A DNA stretch of 64,000 nt from an uncultured Aquimarina sp. (lineage in GTDB: Bacteria; Bacteroidota; Bacteroidia; Flavobacteriales; Flavobacteriaceae), in NCBI RefSeq assembly GCF_947492965.1, contig NZ_CANLOZ010000008.1:115590-179589 (forward strand), read 5' to 3'. Shown here piece by piece: positions 36,967 to 45,391 of this stretch. A program made the translations under genes and the position numbers. Under the pieces are notes generated by a model. The model did not search any database and was not told the DNA's origin. It saw nothing but the letters and a program-made list of their open reading frames with translations. How positions within the stretch are numbered: the first letter of the stretch is position 1; the number at the start of each line of letters is the position of its first letter.

Positions 36967-37824
36967 ATGAAATTATCGTACGAGCAAATTTATGTTAAAC
37001 AATCTAAATCGTTAAAAATAGAAAGCTATACCAAAGATGCTCTTTGTAATGAAATAAACTGGCATTTACATCCTGAGTATGAAATAGTTTTTATTAAAAA
37101 CGGAAATGGCATTATCCAAGTAGGATCTAATATCAAAAGTTATAAAGATGGACTCTTAATTTTTCTTGGTCCAAATATTCCTCATATGCCTTTTGGAAAT
37201 AAAGATCTAGAGGATAATGTAGAAGTTGTAATTCAATTTAATCAAAATTTCATTCAAGAGAAGTTAAAAGTATTTCCAGAATTTTCGAGTATACAAAAGT
37301 TTATTCAAAAAACATTGAAAGGATGTATTTTTTCTAAAGAGACCAAGGATAAACTATCTAATTCATTTCTACAATTGGCATCTCAAAATGACACCGAGAA
37401 ACTACTCAATTTTATGAATATCTTATATCAGCTTTCTGTTTCAAAAGATAATACTCCGGTCATCAAATCTGCCCAACTTTTGGAAATTGATAAAACCGCA
37501 TTACCAAGAATTTCAAGAGTCTTTGAATATATAAATAAGAACTATTCTCAAAAAATACAATCAAAAGCAATTGCCAAAGAATTAGGATTAACCACCAATT
37601 CGTTTTGTCGAATGTTTAAAGCAGCCACGAATAAAAGTTTTATTAGCTTTTTAAACGAGTTTAGAATCAAAAAGGCTCAGGAATACTTTGAAAACGAAAC
37701 TATGTCAATTTCTGAGGTAGCATATCAATGTGGTTTTAACGACCCATCATATTTTTGTAAACAATTCAAAAAATACACCGATACTTCTCCTTCAGATTAT
37801 ATAAATCATTTAGATAATAACTAG
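36967..37824 (+). CDS. AraC-family transcriptional regulator
   Basis: 285 residues. N-terminal cupin-like sensing part (EINWHLHPEYEIVFIKNGNG to IPHMPFGN), then two helix-turn-helix motifs: IAKELGLTTNSFCRMFK and ISEVAYQCGFNDPSYFCKQFKKYTDTSPSDY. It should respond to a small ligand, possibly a substrate of the divergent MFS transporter. Its stop overlaps the end of kynU by four bases on the other strand. Confidence 0.92.
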   Translation: MKLSYEQIYVKQSKSLKIESYTKDALCNEINWHLHPEYEIVFIKNGNGIIQVGSNIKSYKDGLLIFLGPNIPHMPFGNKDLEDNVEVVIQFNQNFIQEKLKVFPEFSSIQKFIQKTLKGCIFSKETKDKLSNSFLQLASQNDTEKLLNFMNILYQLSVSKDNTPVIKSAQLLEIDKTALPRISRVFEYINKNYSQKIQSKAIAKELGLTTNSFCRMFKAATNKSFISFLNEFRIKKAQEYFENETMSISEVAYQCGFNDPSYFCKQFKKYTDTSPSDYINHLDNN

Positions 37825-39107
37825 TTTGAATCTTTATTTAAAATTCCCTGTTTAAGAATCTGCCCAAATTCGTACATATCCTCATAAGAACAATAAAATG
37901 GCGCAGGTGCTAATCTTATCACATTAGGCTCTCTCCAATCTACGATTACACCATTTTTCATTAAAAAGTCGAATAATTTTCGCCCTTCTCCATGAAGAAA
38001 AACGGAAAGTTGTGTCCCTCTTTCGTCCTGCTTTGATGGGGTTATAACTTCAAAAGTACTTTCTACTTCTGCATCGATAGAATTCAATACAAATTCTAAA
38101 TATGCTACAATTAGGTTTCTCTTTTCTAGCAAAGCTTCCATACCTACTTCATCAAATAGTTCTAAAGAAGCAAGATATGGTGCCAATGACAAGATCGGAG
38201 CATTACTCAATTGCCAAGCATCCGCATTAGGCATTGGTTCGAACTCAGGTTTCATTAAAAACCTAGACTCTTTTTTTGTTCCCCACCAACCTTCAAAACG
38301 AGGAATATCTTTTTGATCATGAAATCTTTCATGTACAAAACATCCTGAAGCATTTCCAGGACCACTATTCATATATTTATAACTGCACCAAGAGGCAAAA
38401 TCAACATCCCAATCATGAAGTTGCAACTCAATATTTCCAGCACCGTGTGCTAGATCCCAACCTACAAAAGCTCCAATATCATGTCCTGCTTTTGTAATGG
38501 TTTTCATATCAAAAACTTGTCCTGTATAATAATTAACACCACCCATAAGAATTAGAGCACACTCCTCTCCTACAGATTCGATAGTGCTAAGAATATCTTC
38601 AGTCCTAAAATTATGTTCTCCTGGACGCTTTTTTATTTCCACAATGGCATCATTTGGATCATATCCATGAAATCGGACTTGACTTTGAAGCATATATTGA
38701 TCACTCGGAAAAGCTTTTTCTTCGCATATGATTTTATATCGTTTTCCTTGAGGACGATAAAAGGAAATCATGAGTAAATGCAAGTTCACCGTTAAGGTGT
38801 TCATTACAGTAATCTCCGAAGGTTTAGCACCTACTATCTTACTCAATGGTTTTGCCATTCTTTCATGATAATCCCACCAAGGTTTATCTGCATAAAAATG
38901 ACCTTCTACGGCAAGCTCTGCCCAATCCTTCATTACCTCATCCACATACTTCTTTGTATTTCTAGGTTGAAGCCCTAAAGAATTTCCTGTAAAATAAATG
39001 ACTTGCTTATTATTAACTTTTGGGAAAAGAAAACGATCTCTATATGATTTTAAAGGATCCTGCTGATCCAATTTCTTAGCAAATTCTCTGCTATTTTCGA
39101 ATTGCAT
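37821..39107 (-). CDS. kynU: Kynureninase
   Basis: 428 residues. PLP-dependent, it cleaves kynurenine or 3-hydroxykynurenine to anthranilate or 3-hydroxyanthranilate and alanine. The PLP lysine is likely Lys244 in CSYKYMNSGPGN; the domain also has YFTGNSLGLQPRN and GWDLAHGAGN (Asp that binds PLP). With kmo at 29796 it gives 3-hydroxyanthranilate. The other genes for NAD synthesis by this route are not in the window. Confidence 0.94.
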   Translation of the reverse strand: MQFENSREFAKKLDQQDPLKSYRDRFLFPKVNNKQVIYFTGNSLGLQPRNTKKYVDEVMKDWAELAVEGHFYADKPWWDYHERMAKPLSKIVGAKPSEITVMNTLTVNLHLLMISFYRPQGKRYKIICEEKAFPSDQYMLQSQVRFHGYDPNDAIVEIKKRPGEHNFRTEDILSTIESVGEECALILMGGVNYYTGQVFDMKTITKAGHDIGAFVGWDLAHGAGNIELQLHDWDVDFASWCSYKYMNSGPGNASGCFVHERFHDQKDIPRFEGWWGTKKESRFLMKPEFEPMPNADAWQLSNAPILSLAPYLASLELFDEVGMEALLEKRNLIVAYLEFVLNSIDAEVESTFEVITPSKQDERGTQLSVFLHGEGRKLFDFLMKNGVIVDWREPNVIRLAPAPFYCSYEDMYEFGQILKQGILNKDSN

Positions 39108-39122
39108 TCTTGAGTTTTATTT

Positions 39123-39130
39123 CAAAAATA
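39123..39130 (-). promoter_or_regulatory. -7 box for kynU
   Basis: Minus strand TATTTTTG, exact TAnnTTTG, 15 bases before the ATG at 39107. Confidence 0.5.
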
Positions 39131-39250
39131 CATATAAGAACTGAGATTAAATAATCTTTTAAAACCTTGTTAAAATTAGCGGGGAAATTATCACTTATTA
39201 TTATATTAAACACACATTTAAAACTGCCTACCTTAATATACCCTAATTGT

Positions 39251-39300
39251 AGACATATAACCTGAGTGTCTTTAAATGTTCGGGCACATAATCATTTTTT
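39251..39300 (+). promoter_or_regulatory. Shared 50-base upstream element, copy 1
   Basis: Begins AGACATATAACCTGA, continues TGTCTTTAAAT and GGCACATA, and ends in a T run. It starts exactly 64 bases before the ATG at 39315. The second copy (39711) has 43 of 50 bases the same by eye count and the same distance. AGACA and TGTCT can pair around the ACCTGA loop, so an RNA leader or a protein-bound operator are both possible. Confidence 0.7.
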
Positions 39301-39314
39301 TAAACTTATTAAAC

Positions 39315-39530
39315 ATGTTAAAAAAAATTTTAGAAGTAAGCGGGGCTAATGAATTATCTAAAGAGTCCCAAAGTGCTATCTCTGGCGGTTTGATTTCTTT
39401 ATCTGATTGTCCATCTGGATGTTTTTCTTTATTCTTTTGTCCATCTGGTGGTGGCGATCTATGCGCAGTTCCAAGTCCATCGGGTGCAACTTGCTTTGGA
39501 ACACATATTAACGGGCAATGCTGCCTTTAA
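39315..39530 (+). CDS. Gly-Gly-leader Cys-rich peptide precursor 1
   Basis: 71 residues from the ATG at 39315. The start at 39276 lies inside the shared upstream element, so it is rejected. The leader (1-25: MLKKILEVSGANELSKESQ, SAISGG) is of the double-glycine type cut by C39 peptidases in bacteriocin and natural-product export. The core has seven Cys, with CPSG twice and a CC end. It may be an antibacterial or signalling peptide, disulfide- or enzyme-modified. No modification or ABC export gene is beside it. The second precursor at 39775 has the same architecture. Confidence 0.72.
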   Translation: MLKKILEVSGANELSKESQSAISGGLISLSDCPSGCFSLFFCPSGGGDLCAVPSPSGATCFGTHINGQCCL

Positions 39531-39660
39531 TTACATAAAGAATTATTTCTTTTCTTTTATTTCTTGGTCTCACAGTCTATGTTTTGATCTAGATCTAGCA
39601 TCACTTCTAATATCTAGTCTAAAACTGAGAAATGATTTTGACATCTAAGAATGAAAAAAT

Positions 39661-39696
39661 ATGGTAAAAAGATTTTTCTATATTTCTTTTTACCAT
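39661..39696 (+). terminator. Stem-loop ending the first peptide unit
   Basis: ATGGTAAAAAGA (39661-39672) pairs perfectly with TCTTTTTACCAT (39685-39696), 130 bases after the peptide 1 stop. Confidence 0.6.
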
Positions 39697-39710
39697 GTTA
39701 CTTAAGTTAG

Positions 39711-39760
39711 AGACATATAACCTGAATGTCTTTAAATAAACAGGCACATATTCATTTTTA
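39711..39760 (+). promoter_or_regulatory. Shared 50-base upstream element, copy 2
   Basis: Same element as at 39251, with seven differences in 50 bases. It begins exactly 64 bases before the ATG at 39775. The stem is one pair longer here (AGACAT/ATGTCT), meaning the change at the tip keeps the pairing. Confidence 0.7.
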
Positions 39761-39774
39761 AATTTAATACTCTT

Positions 39775-39939
39775 ATGAAAGAATTAAAAAAATTAGAAGG
39801 TGTTAAAACCATGGGTAAAAAAGCTCAAAAACTAGTAGTTGGAGGATGTCCTTCAGATGGTGGTCCTGCAGGTTGCCCTGCTGGAATGTGTGGTCAGATT
39901 ATCTTTCCAGGACCTGATTACTTTTGTGTTCCATGCTAG
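39775..39939 (+). CDS. Gly-Gly-leader Cys-rich peptide precursor 2
   Basis: 54 residues, ATG 39775 to TAG 39939. The leader ends VVGG at residue 24. The core begins CPSDGGPAGCPAGMC and ends YFCVPC, five Cys in 30 residues, rich in Gly and Pro. CPS-x-GG is shared with precursor 1, while the leaders share little beyond Lys-rich start and Gly-Gly end. A strong terminator follows, so it is its own transcript unit. Confidence 0.7.
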   Translation: MKELKKLEGVKTMGKKAQKLVVGGCPSDGGPAGCPAGMCGQIIFPGPDYFCVPC

Positions 39940-39982
39940 TATAGTTACTATACATTCATCATACAAAATGTAAAAAATCAAT

Positions 39983-40019
39983 AATTGCAGTAGATTCATT
40001 ATTCTACTGCAATTTTTTT
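39983..40019 (+). terminator. Terminator after peptide precursor 2
   Basis: AATTGCAGTAGA pairs with TCTACTGCAATT, followed by a T run. Confidence 0.85.
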
Positions 40020-40075
40020 GTACCGTTTCTATTTATTAGAAAACTTATTTTTAGATCTATCAATAATAAAACACT

Positions 40076-40083
40076 TAGCTTTG
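40076..40083 (+). promoter_or_regulatory. -7 box for the O-methyltransferase gene
   Basis: TAGCTTTG, exact TAnnTTTG, 18 bases before the ATG at 40102. It supports the 40102 start over 40018, which lies in the preceding terminator. Confidence 0.5.
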
Positions 40084-40101
40084 CAAAAAAAACAGGAAGC
40101 T

Positions 40102-40743
40102 ATGCACTTTATACCAGAAGCACTGGATACATACGTAGTAAATCATACTGAAAAGGAACCAGAGTTACTAGAAAGATTAACTCGTGAGACGTATCAAAAA
40201 ATACTACAACCTCGAATGCTTAGTGGTCCATATCAAGGTAGAGTGCTAAGCATGCTTTCTAAATTAATCAGTCCAAAACATATTTTGGAAATCGGAACAT
40301 ATACCGGATATTCTGCATTATGCCTTGCGGAAGGCATGAAAAAAGAGGGTGTCTTACATACGATAGATATTAATGAAGAATTAGAAGATTTTCAACGAAA
40401 ATACTTTGATCTTTCTCCTTATGGTCATCAAATATATCAGCATATTGGAAATGCTACCGAAATTATTCCGTCCTTGAATATTAAATTCGACTTAGTTTTT
40501 ATTGATGCAGATAAACCTAATTATCCAAAGTACTTCGAGCTAATTATTGATAAAATGAATCCTGGTGGCATTATCCTTTCTGATAATGTTCTCTGGAGTG
40601 GAAAAGTTGTTGAAGAAGTTGCAAAAGACGATCTTTCTACGAACGCACTATTAACATATAATAAATTACTAGTAGAAGATAAAAGAATAGAAACTGTTCT
40701 GTTACCTATCAGAGATGGATTAACTATCAGTAGAGTATTATAA
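40102..40743 (+). CDS. Class I O-methyltransferase (caffeoyl-CoA / catechol type)
   Basis: 213 residues from the ATG at 40102. SAM-binding ILEIGTYTGYSALCLAEGM, HTIDINEELEDF, FDLVFIDADKPNYPKYF (metal-binding Asp) and GGIILSDNVLWSGKV follow the metal-dependent O-methyltransferase family. The substrate is probably a catechol, but it lies next to the Cys-rich peptide genes with its own promoter and a terminator between, so a link is not supported. Confidence 0.9.
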   Translation: MHFIPEALDTYVVNHTEKEPELLERLTRETYQKILQPRMLSGPYQGRVLSMLSKLISPKHILEIGTYTGYSALCLAEGMKKEGVLHTIDINEELEDFQRKYFDLSPYGHQIYQHIGNATEIIPSLNIKFDLVFIDADKPNYPKYFELIIDKMNPGGIILSDNVLWSGKVVEEVAKDDLSTNALLTYNKLLVEDKRIETVLLPIRDGLTISRVL

Positions 40744-40778
40744 AAAAAGTGGAATCTGTTTTACGGATTCCACTTTTT
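40744..40778. terminator. Bidirectional terminator
   Basis: AAAAAGTGGAATC pairs with GATTCCACTTTTT between the convergent methyltransferase and subtilase genes. Confidence 0.85.
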
Positions 40779-40810
40779 ACATGTATTAGTAACTACAATT
40801 GCTAATTCAT

Positions 40811-42304
40811 TTATTGTACAGCTTTTAGAGCATCTATATTACCATATCCAAATTTGCTATTTCTATTCGGATAGAACTCTCCTGCTCGTTTTAACTTATC
40901 CAATACTTGTGCTCTGGTCATATTTGGATTACGCGCCCATACCAATGCTGCGATTCCAGCTGTAGCCGCAGTAGCTGCGGATGAACCACCAACATATGAT
41001 TGATCTCCGTTATTAAATCCTAAAACCGGCACATTTCTATTAGAATTGCTTGCTCTTTGCATCACAATGGTAAAGTCAATCTTACTTCCATCATGACAGA
41101 TATTACATCTGTTATATCCATTGTCCTTTAAACCTGTTACAGCTACAGTTTCATTCATACTTGCTGGAAAAATAACCCCATACCAGTTAGTAAATGTAGT
41201 AGAGGTACCTCCTGCCGCAATAATCATTTTACCTTTTCCGTAAGCGTACTTAACAGCATCTTTTACATTTCCAATAGACCAAGGGTATCCTATAGACATG
41301 GATATAATTTTTACGTTACCATTATTACCTAATTGCTTTAATGCATTACTTACTCCTTTACGCTCATGATAATCTTCAAGAACAACATCAGATGTTCCTC
41401 TATATGAAATTAAATTACAATTATAAGCAACTCCCATAGGCATAAAATCATTGTTTCGTGGAGAAGCAATTATTGAAGCCATTTGAGTACCATGCCCACA
41501 TTTATCATTTGGTCCATCTACATTATTAGACCACCACCAAATAGAATCTATGTATGTTCCAATCTTTTGGATACTTCTTCCATTGGAAGCTCCATCATTA
41601 AATCCATTTCCAAGTAGGTTTTGATTAGCAGACACACCACTATCGATTAATCCCACTGTTATTCCTGCACCAGTACTATAATTCCAAGCTTGTGGTATAT
41701 TATGAATGTTGTAGTTCCAAGGCACTCTAGCATTAGGTGCTATTACACTGTAATCAGCACTATTAATAGATTGACCGCTTTGTGAACATCCAGCGGATTT
41801 TTGCTGTACATCTTCTTGTAAGTAAAAACCATATCCATTAGGTTCTAAATAACGGATATTATCCATTGCTAAAAGCTCCTCAATAGTTTCTAATTTAGTA
41901 ACATGAACGTCTAACACATTTAGCTTATCATCTTCAAACACTTGAAAATTAGAACGTGTCACTCCTTCATTACTCTGTACTGTATTGTAAATATCTTCTA
42001 TAATATCATTTAGTCTTGAAGATCTTTGCGTACCTTCAATAAAACTTTCTCCTTTCTGACCATAACCAATGGTCAATACTTCTCCTCCATGCATTACTGC
42101 ACTATATAACATATGTGCCGAAGCATCTTTTGACCAATCTAAATCTCCTTTTTGTTTTAGCTGAGATTCGATAAAAGAATTGATTTCATCTATCGATAAA
42201 ATCTTTTGTGACGTCTGGTTTTCTTCAATTACTTCTGAGGGATCATTTTTAGAACAAGATACGACAAGAAAAAGCCCTAAAAACAGAGGAATAATTTTTT
42301 TCAT
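40811..42304 (-). CDS. S8 (subtilisin-like) serine protease, lipoprotein
   Basis: 497 residues. Lipobox at Cys17 (LVVSC). A propeptide-like region spans about 30-165. The catalytic Asp221 (GLIDSGV), His271 (CGHGTQMAS) and Ser442 (VGGSSAAT) are in the right order. The usual oxyanion AAGN is AAGG at about 363-366, which is odd. The protein is expected on the cell surface. The chain ends just after the catalytic domain with no T9SS tail. Confidence 0.88.
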   Translation of the reverse strand: MKKIIPLFLGLFLVVSCSKNDPSEVIEENQTSQKILSIDEINSFIESQLKQKGDLDWSKDASAHMLYSAVMHGGEVLTIGYGQKGESFIEGTQRSSRLNDIIEDIYNTVQSNEGVTRSNFQVFEDDKLNVLDVHVTKLETIEELLAMDNIRYLEPNGYGFYLQEDVQQKSAGCSQSGQSINSADYSVIAPNARVPWNYNIHNIPQAWNYSTGAGITVGLIDSGVSANQNLLGNGFNDGASNGRSIQKIGTYIDSIWWWSNNVDGPNDKCGHGTQMASIIASPRNNDFMPMGVAYNCNLISYRGTSDVVLEDYHERKGVSNALKQLGNNGNVKIISMSIGYPWSIGNVKDAVKYAYGKGKMIIAAGGTSTTFTNWYGVIFPASMNETVAVTGLKDNGYNRCNICHDGSKIDFTIVMQRASNSNRNVPVLGFNNGDQSYVGGSSAATAATAGIAALVWARNPNMTRAQVLDKLKRAGEFYPNRNSKFGYGNIDALKAVQ

Positions 42305-42634
42305 TTTAGTATAAGATTAATGAGTTTGTGCGAATTTGAAATTTAAGATCAGTTATCCTTAAAAATATCAAATAATTATCATTTAGTTAATTTCATGACT
42401 AATTTATTAAATAAAGTTTAAATATTAATATATTTTTTTGAAAGAATCTTAAAAAAAATACCGATCCTATGCTTGCATAGGACTACAATTCATCGTCAAC
42501 CACCAATGTTTACAAGGGTTTTACAGAAAAATACTACAGTGTAAGAAAAGTATAAAAAAAGTGGTGTTTTTTTGATCAATTCAAAAAAACGAATGTTCAA
42601 TTTTAGTATAATGATAAAATACTAGCTTAAAAGA
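42305..42634. other. 330-base intergenic region
   Basis: It holds the subtilase upstream region and the tatA downstream region. A palindrome, TCCTATGC TT GCATAGGA, lies at 42465-42482, and an inverted repeat of T and A runs at about 42566-42588. No gene seen. Confidence 0.45.
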
Positions 42635-42928
42635 CTAAAGTTTGCGCTTTATAGAACCAGTTACATCTTCGATATCTTTCTTTGCTTGAGTAATCTCATT
42701 TTTAATATCTGATGTAATGGAATTAGGAAGTTCTGTATCTATTCCGTGCTTTTCAGCACTCTTGGTTATTTCGGATTTGATATCATTAGTGGCATCTTTA
42801 ACAATGCGCATTCCTTTGCCTAAACCACGAGCTATTTCTGGTATCTTATCTGCTCCAAAAACCATAACCAGAATAAACACTATAAAGGCTATTTCTGTCC
42901 CACTTATAAATAAAGGTAATGCTATCAT
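42635..42928 (-). CDS. tatA: Twin-arginine translocase subunit TatA
   Basis: 97 residues from the ATG at 42928; the longer frame to 42979 runs into an upstream hairpin. One N-terminal helix (FISGTEIAFIVFILVMVFG), the hinge 'GADKIPEIARGLGKGM' and a charged amphipathic helix and tail are the TatA/TatE pattern. It forms the pore for folded proteins in the Tat system. tatC is not in the window. Confidence 0.92.
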   Translation of the reverse strand: MIALPLFISGTEIAFIVFILVMVFGADKIPEIARGLGKGMRIVKDATNDIKSEITKSAEKHGIDTELPNSITSDIKNEITQAKKDIEDVTGSIKRKL

Positions 42929-42935
42929 ATCTCTG

Positions 42936-42943
42936 CAAATATA
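42936..42943 (-). promoter_or_regulatory. -7 box for tatA, likely leaderless
   Basis: Minus strand TATATTTG, seven bases before the ATG at 42928. A TTG lies 16 bases further upstream. Confidence 0.55.
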
Positions 42944-42963
42944 GCTACAATAATGAATACAAA

Positions 42964-42991
42964 AAAGCCGTTCGTACATTCGAACGGCTTT
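42964..42991 (-). terminator. Terminator after the M1 peptidase gene
   Basis: Minus strand AAAGCCGTTCG pairs with CGAACGGCTTT, then a T run. It sits just upstream of the tatA promoter, separating the two genes. Confidence 0.88.
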
Positions 42992-43018
42992 ACTAAAACG
43001 ATTTATAGGTTTTTTAAC

Positions 43019-45331
43019 TTATTGACCCTTAACTTTGTTTTTAAATTTATCAAACTTACCTAGTTTTTTATTTTTAGGCCAGCTATTATTGGAGGTATCA
43101 ATATCTGCGGTTTCCTGATTCGGATCTACGACAATTTTAGATATTGCCTTTTCCGAAGCGATAGCTCTTCTAACCGAGTCATCATTTTTTCTCCATATCT
43201 CAGCAGGGTAAGTAATAGTTTCCGAACTTCCATCTTCATATGTATATTCAACTATTAACGGCATTACTAAACCTCCTGGTTTTTCGAAAGTAATTTCATA
43301 GAAATATTTTGGTTCTTTTAGAACTTCTCTTTCCTCTACTGAGAAATTATCGATTAAATACTCTTTCAATGTTTTTGCATCATCGATTATATTTCCATTC
43401 TTCTTAATAGCTTCGTATTCTTCACTTCCTTCTTCAACCATAAAAACTAATGGTCCAAAATCTTCTATTTTAGCACCTCTTGCAGCGGCAAAATCTTTAG
43501 CTCTTTTGTTTGGTTCTTTAGAAACCACATACTTTTTCACATCCTTAACACCAATATCGGTATAATCCGTTGTATAGAACCAACCTCTCCAAAACCAATC
43601 TAAATCTACTGCAGAAGCATCTTCCATTGTTCTAAAGAAATCTTCTGGTGTTGGGTGTTTAAACATCCATCTTTGAGAGTATGTTCTGAACGAGTAATCA
43701 AAAAGATCTCTACCCATAACTGTTTCTCTAAGAATATTTAAACCTGTAGCAGGTTTCGCATATGCATTAGCACCAAACTGATAAATATTATTAGACTGTG
43801 ACATAATTGGCGAAATAAAACTTTGATCTCCACTCATGTAAGGTACAATCTTAGCTGCAGGACCTCTTCTAGAAGGATAACTTTTTAAAGGCGCAATTGC
43901 ATCAGGATACCACTCTCCAAAATCTTGTTCTGCTACGTATTGTACGAATGTATTTAAACCTTCATCCATCCAAGTCCATTGACGCTCATCACTATTTACG
44001 ATCATTGGGAAAAAGTTATGTCCTACCTCGTGTATGATTACACTCATCATTCCGTACTTAGTACGATCACTAAATTTTCCTTTTGTATCTGGTCGTCCAT
44101 AATTCCAGCAAATCATAGGATATTCCATTCCCTGATTTTTAGCATGAACCGAAATTGCTTTATGATATGGATAATCAAAAGTCATTCTACTATAAGATTT
44201 TAGCGTACTCGCTACTACTTTAGTAGACCAATCTTCCCATAGTGGATTTCCTTCTTTTGGATACATAGAAACGGCCATCACATCTTTACCACCAATCTTA
44301 ACTGCCATCATATCCCATATAAACCTTCTGGATGTAGCAAACCCGAAATCTCTTACATTCTTTGCACTAAGCTTCCATGTTTTTTTGCTAGTAGAGAAGG
44401 ACTTTTCTTTTGCTTCAGCTTCTTTTTGTGTTACTATAAGAACTGGTTTATCATATGATTTCTTTGCTTGATTATAACGATTCATCATTTCCTTAGTAAA
44501 TACTTCTTTTCTATTTACTAAAACTCCTGTACCATCTAAAATGTGGTCCGCAGGTACTGTAATGTTTACATCAAAATCTCCGAAAGGAAGTGCAAATTCT
44601 CCTCTACCCCAGAACTGGTGATTTTGCCAACCTTCTACATCGTTATACACTGCCATTCTTGGATAAAACTGTGCAATTACATACGCTCTATTACCATCCT
44701 CAAATTCTTCATATCCCGATCTACCTCTTCCATTTACGTGGTCATTAATATTGTACCACCAGTCAATAGAAAACACAAACTTTCCTCCAGGCGCCAAATC
44801 TTTAGGCATTTCTACTCTCATCATCGTACCGTTTATCGTATGCTCAAGGGGTTTCCCTGATGCATCTTTAACAGCAGTAATATTAAACCCTCCATCAAAA
44901 GGTTCTCCAAGATATTTTCCAACAAATCTTTGTGGTGGATCCGCTGCATCTACACCTGTTGGTTGGATTAATGGAGTTTTAGATTTTCTGGATCTCATGT
45001 TTTGATCCAATTGTACCCATAAAAACTCTAAATTATCAGGTGAATTATTGGTATACGTAATAGTTTCTTTACCAGTAAGCTTTTTATTCTTGTCATCAAG
45101 CTCGATATCCATTTTGTAGTCTGCTTGTTGTTGGTAATAAGCAGATCCTGGTGCTCCAGAAGCAGTTCTGTACATGTTTGGTGTTGCAAACTCATCGTAC
45201 ATTTGCTTAAACTTATTTTCATTTGTATGCCCAAGTTCACGCGTTTCTTCAGCGCTGCCCTGATTCTGTGCGTACAATCCAATTCCAGATACAAAAAACG
45301 TAGCCGAGAGGACAAAAAGTAATTTTTTCAT
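43019..45331 (-). CDS. M1 family zinc metallopeptidase (aminopeptidase N-like), secreted
   Basis: 770 residues with a signal peptide (MKKLLFVLSATFFVSGIGLYAQ). Zinc site HEVGH at 434-438 with Glu457 in WMDEGLNTF, spacing of 18, as in M1 peptidases. The usual GAMEN motif reads NQGMEYP here. An N-terminal beta domain precedes the catalytic domain. The DUF6702 gene lies 60 bases upstream on the same strand, a pairing common in Flavobacteriia. Confidence 0.93.
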   Translation of the reverse strand: MKKLLFVLSATFFVSGIGLYAQNQGSAEETRELGHTNENKFKQMYDEFATPNMYRTASGAPGSAYYQQQADYKMDIELDDKNKKLTGKETITYTNNSPDNLEFLWVQLDQNMRSRKSKTPLIQPTGVDAADPPQRFVGKYLGEPFDGGFNITAVKDASGKPLEHTINGTMMRVEMPKDLAPGGKFVFSIDWWYNINDHVNGRGRSGYEEFEDGNRAYVIAQFYPRMAVYNDVEGWQNHQFWGRGEFALPFGDFDVNITVPADHILDGTGVLVNRKEVFTKEMMNRYNQAKKSYDKPVLIVTQKEAEAKEKSFSTSKKTWKLSAKNVRDFGFATSRRFIWDMMAVKIGGKDVMAVSMYPKEGNPLWEDWSTKVVASTLKSYSRMTFDYPYHKAISVHAKNQGMEYPMICWNYGRPDTKGKFSDRTKYGMMSVIIHEVGHNFFPMIVNSDERQWTWMDEGLNTFVQYVAEQDFGEWYPDAIAPLKSYPSRRGPAAKIVPYMSGDQSFISPIMSQSNNIYQFGANAYAKPATGLNILRETVMGRDLFDYSFRTYSQRWMFKHPTPEDFFRTMEDASAVDLDWFWRGWFYTTDYTDIGVKDVKKYVVSKEPNKRAKDFAAARGAKIEDFGPLVFMVEEGSEEYEAIKKNGNIIDDAKTLKEYLIDNFSVEEREVLKEPKYFYEITFEKPGGLVMPLIVEYTYEDGSSETITYPAEIWRKNDDSVRRAIASEKAISKIVVDPNQETADIDTSNNSWPKNKKLGKFDKFKNKVKGQ

Positions 45332-45391
45332 TAGATGTTATTGTGTTAAGTAATAAACTGCAAAATAATTGTTTTTTAAAAGTTTAATGAT

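Noticed and set aside
39448..39648. 66-codon frame overlapping Cys-rich precursor 1
   Set aside because: It begins inside the precursor in another frame, and has no leader or conserved residues; precursor 1 has the better evidence.
40102..40743. O-methyltransferase as a peptide-modifying enzyme for the Cys-rich precursors
   Set aside because: It has its own promoter, a strong terminator lies between, and its motifs fit small catechol-type substrates.
42465..42482. Palindrome as a phage attachment or origin site
   Set aside because: Single short palindrome with no integrase, repeat partner or clustered DnaA boxes.
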